Below, piece by piece: positions 6,983 to 14,328 of a stretch of DNA of 16,306 nucleotides. The stretch comes from an uncultured Eubacterium sp. (GTDB lineage Bacteria; Bacillota_A; Clostridia; Lachnospirales; Lachnospiraceae). The notes beneath the pieces were generated by a model. The model saw only the letters and a list, made by a program, of their open reading frames with translations. It had not been told where the DNA came from and searched no databases. The translations under genes were made by a program, and so were the position numbers. The stretch is taken from NCBI GenBank assembly GCA_948468465.1, contig CAOKJJ010000110.1, forward strand, positions 1 through 16,306, read 5' to 3'. Numbering within the stretch: the first letter of the stretch is position 1; the number at the start of each line of letters is the position of its first letter.

Positions 6983-8557
6983 TTATGAAACATTGTCTGT
7001 AAAATCTTCATACTCAATCTCGGTATGAATCATCTGTTCTAAATCTACAAATGCGTTTTCAAACGTCTGCCCTGTTTCATTCAGCATCATTTTTATCGAA
7101 ACTTCTTTTCCAACAGCATTCGAAATATTTTCTGCAGTTTCTTTCTGGTGTTCTTCTGTTGCAGCCATTTCATATGAAATCGAATCCTCAAAAACAATGA
7201 GCAGCACATCATTTTCGCCAACGCTAATATGTGCTTTCTGCATATAAGCCTTTAATGATCCGGGCATCTGAGATACAATACTGCGCCAGTTTTCCGCTAT
7301 TTTTCTGACATCTTCTGAAACCGCTTTTGGCATCGGTATATCCGGCGTCATATCCGGCATGATACTTGGATGAGGCGAAACAGATACAGGCGGCTGTACA
7401 ACACCTTCCTCTATTCTTTTTTCCAGCTGCGTAATTCTGGATAATATAGAAGTAACATCTTCTTCCATCTGCGGACGGCATAACTTAATGACTGCAATCT
7501 CAATTAATATTCGTTTCTGCGCAGAATAACGAACCTGACTGGATAGTTCAGAAAAAATACGAATAAAACGCATGAACTGGACACTGTCAGCCATTTTACA
7601 TTCTTCTTTTAATAATGCCAGATTTTCACTCGAAATATCCAAAACCTCTTCCATATCGTCTGAACTTTGCAGTAATAACAAATTTCGCAAATACCATGTA
7701 AAATCATTGATAAACTGGCTTAAATCTCTTCCTTCTCCAACAAGCTCTTCAATCTGGCGAATAGCCTGCACTACTTCATTGTTAATTACCGCACGAAACA
7801 AACGGGAGAAACGCTCCGTATCTACGGCTCCCAATACCTCCAATACATGATCATACGTAAGTTTCTGCCCCATATAAAACGCCATACACTGGTCTAATAA
7901 ACTAAGCGCGTCACGCATAGCGCCGTCCGCGGCTTTTGCAATATAACGAACCGCTCTTTCTTCTGCTTCCGCCTGTTCATACTCCAGTAATTCAAGTAAT
8001 CTTTGCGAGATTGTATCTATTGAAATCCGATGAAAATCATATCTTTGACATCTTGATAAGATTGTCACTGGTATTTTATGTGATTCTGTTGTTGCTAGAA
8101 TAAAAATTACATAAGAAGGCGGCTCCTCCAGTGTTTTCAGTAATGCATTAAACGCACCTATAGACAGCATATGGACTTCATCAATAATATATACCTTATA
8201 TTTGCCTTCTGTCGGTGCATAAGTTACTTCATCCCGTATTTCGCGAATGTTATCAACGCCGTTGTTAGAAGCCGCGTCAATTTCAATCACATTCATCGAA
8301 GTTCCCGCTGCAATCGCCTGGCACGTAGCGCATTTGCCGCATGGACTCCCTTCCACCGGATGCTCACAATTCACTGCTTTTGCAAATATTTTTGCAATCG
8401 TTGTCTTTCCTGTGCCTCTGGTACCGCAAAACAAATAAGCATGTGCAATCCGCCCTGCCTGAATCTGGTTCCGAATGGTCGCAACAATTGCATCCTGTCC
8501 TTTTACATCTTCAAAATTCTGCGGCCTGTATTTTCGATATAACGCTGTATATGACAT
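6983..8557 (-). CDS. dnaX: DNA polymerase III subunit gamma/tau
   Basis: 524 aa. Core ATPase of the clamp loader, which opens the beta clamp and places it on primed DNA. Visible: the N-terminus ALYRKYRPQNFEDVKGQ; Walker A GTRGTGKT (45-52); zinc cysteines C64, C73, C76 and C79; Walker B VYIIDEVHM (122-130); sensor 1 LATTE; and the SRC box with arginine finger (168-170). The lid and collar follow, then a low-complexity linker around 385-415 and a C-terminal tau-like domain (about 418-515). Length is close to Bacillus DnaX (about 560). GGAG lies five bases before the ATG, with a stronger AGGAGG further up. First gene of the dnaX-ebfC-recR group. No canonical frameshift signal for a gamma form is seen. 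Confidence 0.98.
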   Translation of the reverse strand: MSYTALYRKYRPQNFEDVKGQDAIVATIRNQIQAGRIAHAYLFCGTRGTGKTTIAKIFAKAVNCEHPVEGSPCGKCATCQAIAAGTSMNVIEIDAASNNGVDNIREIRDEVTYAPTEGKYKVYIIDEVHMLSIGAFNALLKTLEEPPSYVIFILATTESHKIPVTILSRCQRYDFHRISIDTISQRLLELLEYEQAEAEERAVRYIAKAADGAMRDALSLLDQCMAFYMGQKLTYDHVLEVLGAVDTERFSRLFRAVINNEVVQAIRQIEELVGEGRDLSQFINDFTWYLRNLLLLQSSDDMEEVLDISSENLALLKEECKMADSVQFMRFIRIFSELSSQVRYSAQKRILIEIAVIKLCRPQMEEDVTSILSRITQLEKRIEEGVVQPPVSVSPHPSIMPDMTPDIPMPKAVSEDVRKIAENWRSIVSQMPGSLKAYMQKAHISVGENDVLLIVFEDSISYEMAATEEHQKETAENISNAVGKEVSIKMMLNETGQTFENAFVDLEQMIHTEIEYEDFTDNVS

Positions 8558-8596
8558 ATTGGCTCCGGCCTCCTACGATTATTATTTTTATATTTA

Positions 8597-8624
8597 ATAA
8601 TACTATTATTTTAATATCAATCAA
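8597..8624 (-). promoter_or_regulatory. Possible dnaX promoter
   Basis: On the minus strand: TTGATT, 16 bases, TATTAT, in an AT-rich run just before dnaX. An overlapping alternative is TTGATA-N17-TTAAAT. The high A+T content makes chance matches likely. Confidence 0.38.
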
Positions 8625-8633
8625 CCACAATAG

Positions 8634-8732
8634 AAAAACTGCTGTACGGGTCTTCAGTCATGTCTGAATACTGCATATCATCCTTAGAAGATACTTTCAA
8701 ACACAAACTGAAACTGCCGCACAGCAATTTTT
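8634..8732 (-). ncRNA. Candidate structured RNA (four-way junction) upstream of dnaX
   Basis: The 99 minus-strand bases fold by hand into a closed junction. The outer stem pairs AAAAATTGCTGTGCGG with CCGTACAGCAGTTTTT (16 bp, including two G-U). Inside are three hairpins: A, TTTCAG/TTGAAA with a 7-base loop; B, GTATCTTC/GATGATAT with a TAAG loop and one U-U mismatch; C, GTATTCAG/CTGAAGAC with a 6-base loop and one A-G mismatch. Only a few bases are unpaired between arms. On the plus strand the two G-U pairs become C-A mismatches, so the minus strand is favoured. The final arm ends in TTTTT, as in a terminator. It matches no RNA family I recognise. It could instead be the pfkA terminator or a dnaX leader. 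Confidence 0.4.
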
Positions 8733-8781
8733 GCTTTGATTATTTTAAATACATATTTAACTTTAATATTTAACCCTGCTA

Positions 8782-9855
8782 TTAGTCACCAAAACTTATA
8801 CCTGTCAATTTTGCTTCTTTTACGATCTGGGCATTCGGATCAACAGTCTTTAATTTACCAGCCACATTCTCTAACGGAACACGTCTGACTTCATTATTAA
8901 CCATCGCAATCATATGGCCAAAATCTTTTTCCAAAATCGCTTTTGCACCTTCTGCGCCAAGCCTTGTACAAAGTACGCGGTCATATGGTGTCGGGCTTCC
9001 GCCTCTTTGTGTATGCCCCGGAACCGTTACGCGTACTTCACTGCCAAGTTTTTCACTGATCTTTGCTGCAATTTCATAAGAAACAGAAGGATATGGGGAT
9101 TTTTCCAATTTCTTCTTATATTCTTTCTTTGACAATTTTGCATCTTCTTTTGAAATTGCACCTTCTGCAACAGCCAGAATTGTAAAGCCTTTTCCTGCTT
9201 TTGTCCGATGTTCAATTGCTGCTACCACTTTCTTGATGTCATATGGAATTTCCGGCAAAAGAATAATATCCGCACCGCCTGCCAGACCTGCATAAAGTGT
9301 CAGCCATCCAACCTTGTGCCCCATAACTTCTACGATAAATACACGGTTATGTGATGCTGCAGTTGTATGAATACAGTCAATGGCATCTGTAGCTATATTA
9401 ATAGCGCTTTGAAATCCGAATGTAACATCTGTTCCGAATATGTCATTGTCAATTGTCTTTGGTAAGTGGATAACATTTAAGCCTTCTTCACGAAGCAGAT
9501 TCGCTGTCTTCTGTGTACCGTTACCGCCGAGAATCACGATGCAGTCCAGATTTAATTTGTAATAATTTTGTTTCATTGCTTCTACTTTGTCAAGTCCATT
9601 TTCATCTGGTGTACGCATCAGCTTAAATGGCTGACGGGAAGAACCCAAAATAGTTCCGCCTTTTGTCAGGATACCGGAAAAATCTGATGATGAAAGCAAA
9701 CGATAATTTCCATAAATCAGACCCTTATACCCATCCAGAAAACCATAAATCTCCAATTCTTCAACATTTGAGCTTAATCCTTTTGCAACGCCTCTCATTG
9801 CAGCATTCAAAGCCTGACAGTCGCCGCCGCTTGTAAGCATACCCACTCTGAGCAT
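8782..9855 (-). CDS. pfkA: 6-phosphofructokinase (PfkA family, mixed ATP/PPi signature)
   Basis: 357 aa. Phosphorylates fructose 6-phosphate to fructose 1,6-bisphosphate, the committed step of glycolysis, in the cytoplasm. Visible: MLTSGGD at the N-terminus; GSSR (71-74); the nucleotide-site block GGNGT (110-114); the catalytic PKTIDND (132-138) with the base Asp136; EVMGHKVGW (176-184); and the C-terminal GHTQRGGSP substrate motif. In E. coli numbering G113 corresponds to Gly104 (ATP type), K133 to Gly124 (Lys is usual in PPi enzymes) and N112 to the metal-site Asp103. Phosphoryl donor is therefore uncertain. Longer than E. coli PfkA (320 aa), with an extra Lys-rich insertion near 230-250. 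GAGG lies ten bases before the ATG. Single-gene unit with a consensus promoter. Confidence 0.95.
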   Translation of the reverse strand: MLRVGMLTSGGDCQALNAAMRGVAKGLSSNVEELEIYGFLDGYKGLIYGNYRLLSSSDFSGILTKGGTILGSSRQPFKLMRTPDENGLDKVEAMKQNYYKLNLDCIVILGGNGTQKTANLLREEGLNVIHLPKTIDNDIFGTDVTFGFQSAINIATDAIDCIHTTAASHNRVFIVEVMGHKVGWLTLYAGLAGGADIILLPEIPYDIKKVVAAIEHRTKAGKGFTILAVAEGAISKEDAKLSKKEYKKKLEKSPYPSVSYEIAAKISEKLGSEVRVTVPGHTQRGGSPTPYDRVLCTRLGAEGAKAILEKDFGHMIAMVNNEVRRVPLENVAGKLKTVDPNAQIVKEAKLTGISFGD

Positions 9856-9906
9856 TTTGATGCACCCTCTCTTTCTCCTGATATTGTAAAACGATTTGTC
9901 TTTTCT

Positions 9907-9936
9907 ATTATAAATTATTAGTCATTATACTGTCAA
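9907..9936 (-). promoter_or_regulatory. Sigma-A promoter of pfkA
   Basis: On the minus strand: TTGACA, 18 bases, TATAAT. Both boxes are perfect; the spacing is one base above optimum. Predicted start near 9900, leaving a leader of about 45 bases. Confidence 0.8.
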
Positions 9937-9987
9937 CAGAAAAGGATTCCAAAATTTTACTTTATTTCGTTATTTGCGAAACAATAC

Positions 9988-11436
9988 TTATTTGCTGCTT
10001 AACACTTTTAAAAGGAATTCCCAAACACGTTTTGTTGAAGAGATACTTAATTTTTCTTCTGTTGTGTGCACATTTTCCATATCCGGTCCTATTGAGATAC
10101 AATCCAATCCCGGCAGTTTACCTGCCAGCAGCCCGCACTCCAGTCCTGCATGAATCGCTTCTATTACTGGCGGCTTTTGATACATTTTTTCATAAACTGC
10201 TGCGATTTTATCTCTGAATGCAGACTCACGCTTATATTCCCATGCCGGATAATCTCCTGAAATCTCTACATTGCCTCCAAGCACTTCTGTCACATAAGAC
10301 AATTTATCCAATAATGCTTCTTTAGCGCTTCCGATTGAACTGCGAACCGCATAGCTTAAAATCATTTCCTGATGATCCAGTTTCAAAACGCCGAGATTTA
10401 AAGAGGTTTCAACTAAACCTTCCACATCCGCACTCATTGTCTGCACTCCATTTGGCATCACATTTACAAATAATACTGCTTTTCTCGTACTTGCTTCATC
10501 TAACATTTGAACCGTTGATGCCGCATCCGCCTGATTCATTGAAATTTTTACATTTTTATCTGTAACAGCATATTCATTGGAAAGATTTTTCTGTATTTTT
10601 TCCAATGTTTTTTTTGCTTCATCTATTTCTTTCGCTGCAAGGCATACGATTGCTTTGCTTTCCCGTGGTATGGCATTATCTTTACTGCCTCCCTCAAATG
10701 ATGCAAGATGATAGGTTACGTTCTTAGCCAGTTCTATTAATATCCGTCCCATCAATATATTCGCATTTGCACGCCCTTTGTTAATTTCCACACCCGAATG
10801 GCCGCCATTTAATCCATCCACTTTTATTTCAAACACATTTCCCTGCACTGGTACACTATGTACCGGTATTGTGCATTTGATACCTGCACCGCCAGCACAG
10901 CCAGCAAGCAATATTCCTTCTTCTTCTGAATCCAGATTTAATAATCTGCGTCCTTTGAGCATAGAGACGTCTATGCCAGATGCGCCTTCCATTCCAACTT
11001 CTTCTGAAACCGTAAATATGACTTCCAGTCTCGGATGTGCAATCGTATCAGACGAAAGAATCGCAAGTGCATAAGCGATCGCAATTCCATCATCTCCGCC
11101 TAACGTAGTACCATCAGCCGTAAGATAGTCACCATCAATCAACAGTTTTATTCCATCTGTATCGAAATTAACCGAACAATCAGGCTTTTTCTCGCATACC
11201 ATGTCAAGATGTCCCTGAATAATAATTGGTTCTTCTTTTTCATAACCAGCTGTAGCTTCTTTTATGATAATGATATTTTTCAGCTCATCCTGGATACATT
11301 CCAAATGATGTTCTTTTGCAAATTCCGCACAATAATCGCTGATTTTTTCCTCGTGATAAGATGCGCGCGGAATAGAACTGATTTTTTCAAAATACGAAAA
11401 TACCTCTTTCGGTTCCAGATTTGATAATACTCCCAT
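9988..11436 (-). CDS. pepD: Aminoacyl-histidine dipeptidase (M20 family, PepD)
   Basis: 482 aa. A cytoplasmic metallopeptidase that hydrolyses Xaa-His and many other dipeptides. Metal and catalytic blocks: GHLDMVCEK (H76, catalytic D78), LGGDDGIA (D115), SEEVGMEGA (catalytic E145, ligand E146), and a late IHAGLECG (H429). The lid dimerisation block GHSGVEINKGRANAN lies in between. The longest frame starts at 11493, but AAGGAAG lies just before the ATG at 11436 and the family N-terminus begins there (LEPKEVFSYFE.IS.IPR.S), so that start is used. It is the last gene after an OPT peptide transporter and a PqqD-like gene on the same strand, so uptake and cleavage of peptides is the likely theme. 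Confidence 0.95.
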   Translation of the reverse strand: MGVLSNLEPKEVFSYFEKISSIPRASYHEEKISDYCAEFAKEHHLECIQDELKNIIIIKEATAGYEKEEPIIIQGHLDMVCEKKPDCSVNFDTDGIKLLIDGDYLTADGTTLGGDDGIAIAYALAILSSDTIAHPRLEVIFTVSEEVGMEGASGIDVSMLKGRRLLNLDSEEEGILLAGCAGGAGIKCTIPVHSVPVQGNVFEIKVDGLNGGHSGVEINKGRANANILMGRILIELAKNVTYHLASFEGGSKDNAIPRESKAIVCLAAKEIDEAKKTLEKIQKNLSNEYAVTDKNVKISMNQADAASTVQMLDEASTRKAVLFVNVMPNGVQTMSADVEGLVETSLNLGVLKLDHQEMILSYAVRSSIGSAKEALLDKLSYVTEVLGGNVEISGDYPAWEYKRESAFRDKIAAVYEKMYQKPPVIEAIHAGLECGLLAGKLPGLDCISIGPDMENVHTTEEKLSISSTKRVWEFLLKVLSSK

Positions 11437-11464
11437 GTTTTCTTCCTTCTTTCTAATTATTAAT

Positions 11465-11494
11465 AATGGCAGTTTATACCTGATATATGCCATT
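11465..11494 (-). promoter_or_regulatory. Dyad around the probable pepD promoter
   Basis: AATGGCA-N16-TGCCATT frames a TATAAA-like -10 box within the 81-base gap before pepD. No clear -35 box is seen. The arrangement resembles a repressor operator, but could equally be a weak hairpin in the leader. Confidence 0.3.
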
Positions 11495-11517
11495 TTACCA
11501 TTTTTATAATATATTGC

Positions 11518-11868
11518 CTACTTTTTATTCTCATATACAATAAATCGGTTATTATGAAGAATACGTATATATTCACACAATCGTTCATACAACGGTTCAG
11601 CTTTTTTTCCAAATTTATTTTTTACTGCATTCCCAATCTCATAAACAGTTTTCACTCCATCCATCTCCTGCCAGATAAAGCTGCCAAGTTCATCTAGTTC
11701 GATTCTGCTGATTTTAGGCTTACGGAACAAAATCTGCGCAATCCGGTTGTATAATCCACGATTGACAACAGCGACTTCCACATGTTTTTTCTGATTCAAA
11801 TCCCATTCATACAACTTATTTCTTTTCGGAACATAATCCAAAAAATTTTCTTTTTTCTTTTTCGACAT
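11518..11868 (-). CDS. Stand-alone PqqD-family protein
   Basis: 116 aa. The stretch with ELDELGSFIW..MDG..TV.EI...V...F ... LCEYIRILHNNRFI is the PqqD/RiPP-recognition winged-helix fold (about 55-112). In peptide-modification systems this fold binds a leader peptide and presents it to a radical SAM enzyme. Here no radical SAM enzyme or precursor peptide is visible within the window. The N-terminal part (1-50) is basic (KKKKEN) with a KLYEWD segment. The longest frame begins at 11925 inside a hairpin; the ATG at 11868 has AAGGA eight bases upstream and is preferred. It lies between the OPT transporter and pepD. Function unknown. Confidence 0.78.
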   Translation of the reverse strand: MSKKKKENFLDYVPKRNKLYEWDLNQKKHVEVAVVNRGLYNRIAQILFRKPKISRIELDELGSFIWQEMDGVKTVYEIGNAVKNKFGKKAEPLYERLCEYIRILHNNRFIVYENKK

Positions 11869-11913
11869 TCTAAAAATCCTTCTTTTTCCATTGATAACCG
11901 AACAGTTACTTAA

Positions 11914-11959
11914 ATAAGATAACATCTGCTGATAAAATGTTCAGCAGATGTTATCTTAT
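11914..11959. terminator. Perfect 19-bp inverted repeat between the OPT gene and the PqqD-like gene
   Basis: ATAAGATAACATCTGCTGA and its exact reverse complement are separated by an 8-base loop, 19 bases after the OPT stop on the minus strand. The tail is only TTATTTAAG, so it may be an imperfect terminator, an attenuator or an mRNA 3'-end stabiliser. No good promoter was found between it and the PqqD-like gene. Confidence 0.55.
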
Positions 11960-11978
11960 CTATGATGGAAAGTTTTAT

Positions 11979-13895
11979 CTACTTATTTTTCTTTTTCTTA
12001 ATAATCATATAATAAAGCGTAGCGGTCAGCACTGCAAAAAATGCCAGTCCTCCCCAATTTCCCAGATTGATTTTTTCTGAAAGATTTAAAATATCCCCAA
12101 GAGTCTGTTCACCCTGAGACTGATCTCCAACTTTGATAATTGCAAATACTGCCAGTAAAATCCCAACCAGACCTTCCCCTGCTATCAAGCCAGAAGAATA
12201 AAGAACGCCGTTTTCCACTTTTCTTTTACGCTCTTTTTCCGTTTCATTTCGTTTTTTCTCAAAATAGAGTCTTACTAATCCTCCAACAATCATCGGTGTA
12301 CTTAAATGGATCGGCAGATATAGCCCGACTGCAAACGGCAATACAGGAATTCCAAGTATTTCTACTACGATAGCGATAAATACACCTGAAAATACAAGCG
12401 CCCATGGAAGATTCCCATTCATAACTCCTTCAACAACCATTTTCATCAGTACAGCCTGCGGAGCTGGCAGCTGTTCCGTACCATATTGCCATGCAGCATT
12501 TAACAAATACAAAACTCCTCCGATTGTTATCGCAGATGCAACAACACCTATTAATTCACCTATCTGCTGATTTTTTGGTGTTGAACCTACTAAATATCCT
12601 GTTTTTAAATCCTGAGACGTATCTCCGGCAATCGCAGCAATAATACAAATAACAGAACCAATACTAATTGCAGCTATCATACCCTCCATTCCAATCATTC
12701 CGGTTGCTTTTAAAACCATCGTGGAAATCAGCAGAGTAGCGATTGCCATACCAGATACCGGGTTATTTGAACTTCCCACAAGTCCTACCATACGTGAAGA
12801 TACCGTTGCAAAAAAGAATCCAAAAATAACGATAATAATCGCGCCTAACAGATTCACCGGGATTACCGGACATAACCACATAAAAACTGCCATAACACCG
12901 ATTCCGATAAATACAATATTCATCGGCAGATCCTGTGTTGTTCGGTTCGATACGCCAGCTTTTGCCCCAAATCCTTTTACAGCCTGTCTGAATGTCCGCA
13001 CAATTAAAGGCAAAGATTTAATCAGACTCATAATACCGCCTGCCGCAACAGCGCCAGCGCCAATATAACGGATATAAGTACCCCATAATCCAGACGGACT
13101 CAATGTATTAATTGGATCTGTACCAGGATAAATGACAGCATCTCCTCCGAATAACGCAATCAAAGGCATGATTACAAACCATCCAAGCGTACCGCCGGCA
13201 AGCAGATAAGAAGATACTTTAGCACCACAAATATAACCTACGCCCAAAAGAGCAGGAAGTACATCCATGCCGATACCAGATCCTTTATAGCTTTTAATCT
13301 CAAAATCTACTTCGCTTGGAAAAATACAGAGCCCGTCCGCAATAAACTTATAAACAGCCGAAACTCCCAGCCCCAAAAATACAGTAGAAGCGCTTTCTCC
13401 GCCTTCTTCTCCTGCCATTAATACTTCTGCACAAGCTTTTCCTTCCGGATATGGAAGTGTGCCATGTTCCTGTACAATTAAAGCAGTACGCAGCGGGATC
13501 ATAAACAAAATACCAATTACGCCACCGACCAGTGCAATCAAAGCGATTTCTATCAAAGTCGGAGTCTCTGCACCTCCCTCAGCTGCCCACATAAATAATG
13601 CAGGAAGCGTAAAGATAGCCCCTGCCGCCAAAGACTCTCCGGCAGAACCAATCGTCTGCACAATATTATTCTCCAAAATAGAGTCACGTCGCAAAATCTT
13701 TCGAATCACACCCATAGAAATTACTGCTGCAGGAATGGAAGCTGATACTGTCATCCCGACACGCAGTCCTAAATAAGCATTTGCCCCGCCAAAAAGCACC
13801 GCAAGCAAAATACCAAGTACTACCGAAACTGGCGTAATTTCGGGCAATACCTTATCAGCCGGTACATACGGCTTAAACTCTTTTGATTCATTCAT
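11979..13895 (-). CDS. OPT-family oligopeptide transporter
   Basis: 638 aa, highly hydrophobic with about 14-16 membrane segments and the typical prokaryotic OPT length. Conserved parts: the opening VLGILLAVLFGGANAYLGLRVG-type block (key residues GGANAYLGLR), NNIVQTIGSAGESLAAGAIFTLPALF (key GSAGES), GTLPYPEGKACAEVL, and a late GLYLPIHLSTP. Members import peptides, probably with protons or sodium, and in some cases metal-chelate complexes; the substrate here is not known. AAGGAGGG lies seven to eight bases before the ATG, and a strong promoter stands upstream. Followed by a perfect hairpin, then the PqqD-like gene and pepD. The nearby peptidase favours peptide uptake. Confidence 0.95.
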   Translation of the reverse strand: MNESKEFKPYVPADKVLPEITPVSVVLGILLAVLFGGANAYLGLRVGMTVSASIPAAVISMGVIRKILRRDSILENNIVQTIGSAGESLAAGAIFTLPALFMWAAEGGAETPTLIEIALIALVGGVIGILFMIPLRTALIVQEHGTLPYPEGKACAEVLMAGEEGGESASTVFLGLGVSAVYKFIADGLCIFPSEVDFEIKSYKGSGIGMDVLPALLGVGYICGAKVSSYLLAGGTLGWFVIMPLIALFGGDAVIYPGTDPINTLSPSGLWGTYIRYIGAGAVAAGGIMSLIKSLPLIVRTFRQAVKGFGAKAGVSNRTTQDLPMNIVFIGIGVMAVFMWLCPVIPVNLLGAIIIVIFGFFFATVSSRMVGLVGSSNNPVSGMAIATLLISTMVLKATGMIGMEGMIAAISIGSVICIIAAIAGDTSQDLKTGYLVGSTPKNQQIGELIGVVASAITIGGVLYLLNAAWQYGTEQLPAPQAVLMKMVVEGVMNGNLPWALVFSGVFIAIVVEILGIPVLPFAVGLYLPIHLSTPMIVGGLVRLYFEKKRNETEKERKRKVENGVLYSSGLIAGEGLVGILLAVFAIIKVGDQSQGEQTLGDILNLSEKINLGNWGGLAFFAVLTATLYYMIIKKKKNK

Positions 13896-13929
13896 TAAAA
13901 TAAACCCTCCTTAATTTTAATCTTTTTCT

Positions 13930-13958
13930 ATTATCCAATGAATTTTGACGCTTGTCAA
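13930..13958 (-). promoter_or_regulatory. Sigma-A promoter of the OPT transporter
   Basis: On the minus strand: TTGACA, exactly 17 bases, GATAAT. A dyad TTGAC-AAGC-GTCAA overlaps and extends past the -35 box, so a repressor or activator could act here. Confidence 0.7.
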
Positions 13959-14000
13959 TTATAATGAAGAAAAATATCGAAATCTATTTAGGAATTTTTC

Positions 14001-14028
14001 TTGTATTTATGGAAAATTATGGTATAAT
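14001..14028 (+). promoter_or_regulatory. Promoter of tRNA-Ser
   Basis: TTGTAT (14001-14006), 16 bases, then TATAAT with an upstream TG that makes an extended -10 (TGGTATAAT). Predicted start is about 30 bases before the tRNA. It diverges from the OPT promoter. Confidence 0.65.
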
Positions 14029-14063
14029 CTTAATACAGCATTAATTTTTAATATTTTATTCAT

Positions 14064-14148
14064 GGAGAGTTGTCCGAGCGGTTTAAGGTGCGGCTCTCGA
14101 AAAGCCGTGTGCTTAACAGCACCGTGGGTTCGAATCCCATGCTCTCCG
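14064..14148 (+). tRNA. tRNA-Ser (anticodon CGA)
   Basis: 85 bases. Acceptor GGAGAGT pairs with GCTCTCC, followed by discriminator G; CCA is not encoded. The anticodon stem GGCT/AGCC encloses CTCGAAA, giving anticodon CGA (codon UCG). A long variable arm (TGTGCTTAACAGCACC) marks a class II serine tRNA, and the T arm GTGGG-TTCGAAT-CCCAT is canonical. Confidence 0.97.
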
Positions 14149-14205
14149 TTTTATGTACTGTACGTCAGTACAGTACTTTCTAATAATACATCCTACCTCC
14201 AATTT

Positions 14206-14241
14206 AAAAAAAGAGTTCTGTGCAAGCAGAACTCTTTTTTA
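14206..14241. terminator. Bidirectional intrinsic terminator after tRNA-Ser
   Basis: AAAAAAGAGTTCTG, a six-base loop, then CAGAACTCTTTTTT. Runs of T follow the stem on both strands, so it can end the tRNA transcript and also the larB transcript coming from the other side. Confidence 0.88.
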
Positions 14242-14328
14242 TTGTTACATTTGCCTATCTAAGGAATTGTAAATAAATAACTGCAGCTGTTCATATCATT
14301 TGTCGTATAATTGGATTTCACAGCTACT

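Noticed and set aside
7416..7423. Run of six A (GAAAAAAG on the minus strand) in dnaX, as a gamma/tau frameshift site
   Set aside because: The reading frame is GAA AAA AGA, so the canonical A AAA AAG slip with codons AAA AAG is not in frame, and no strong downstream hairpin was seen.
13945..14262. Plus-strand open frame across the tRNA gene
   Set aside because: It overlaps the whole tRNA-Ser and its terminator, and has no ribosome site.
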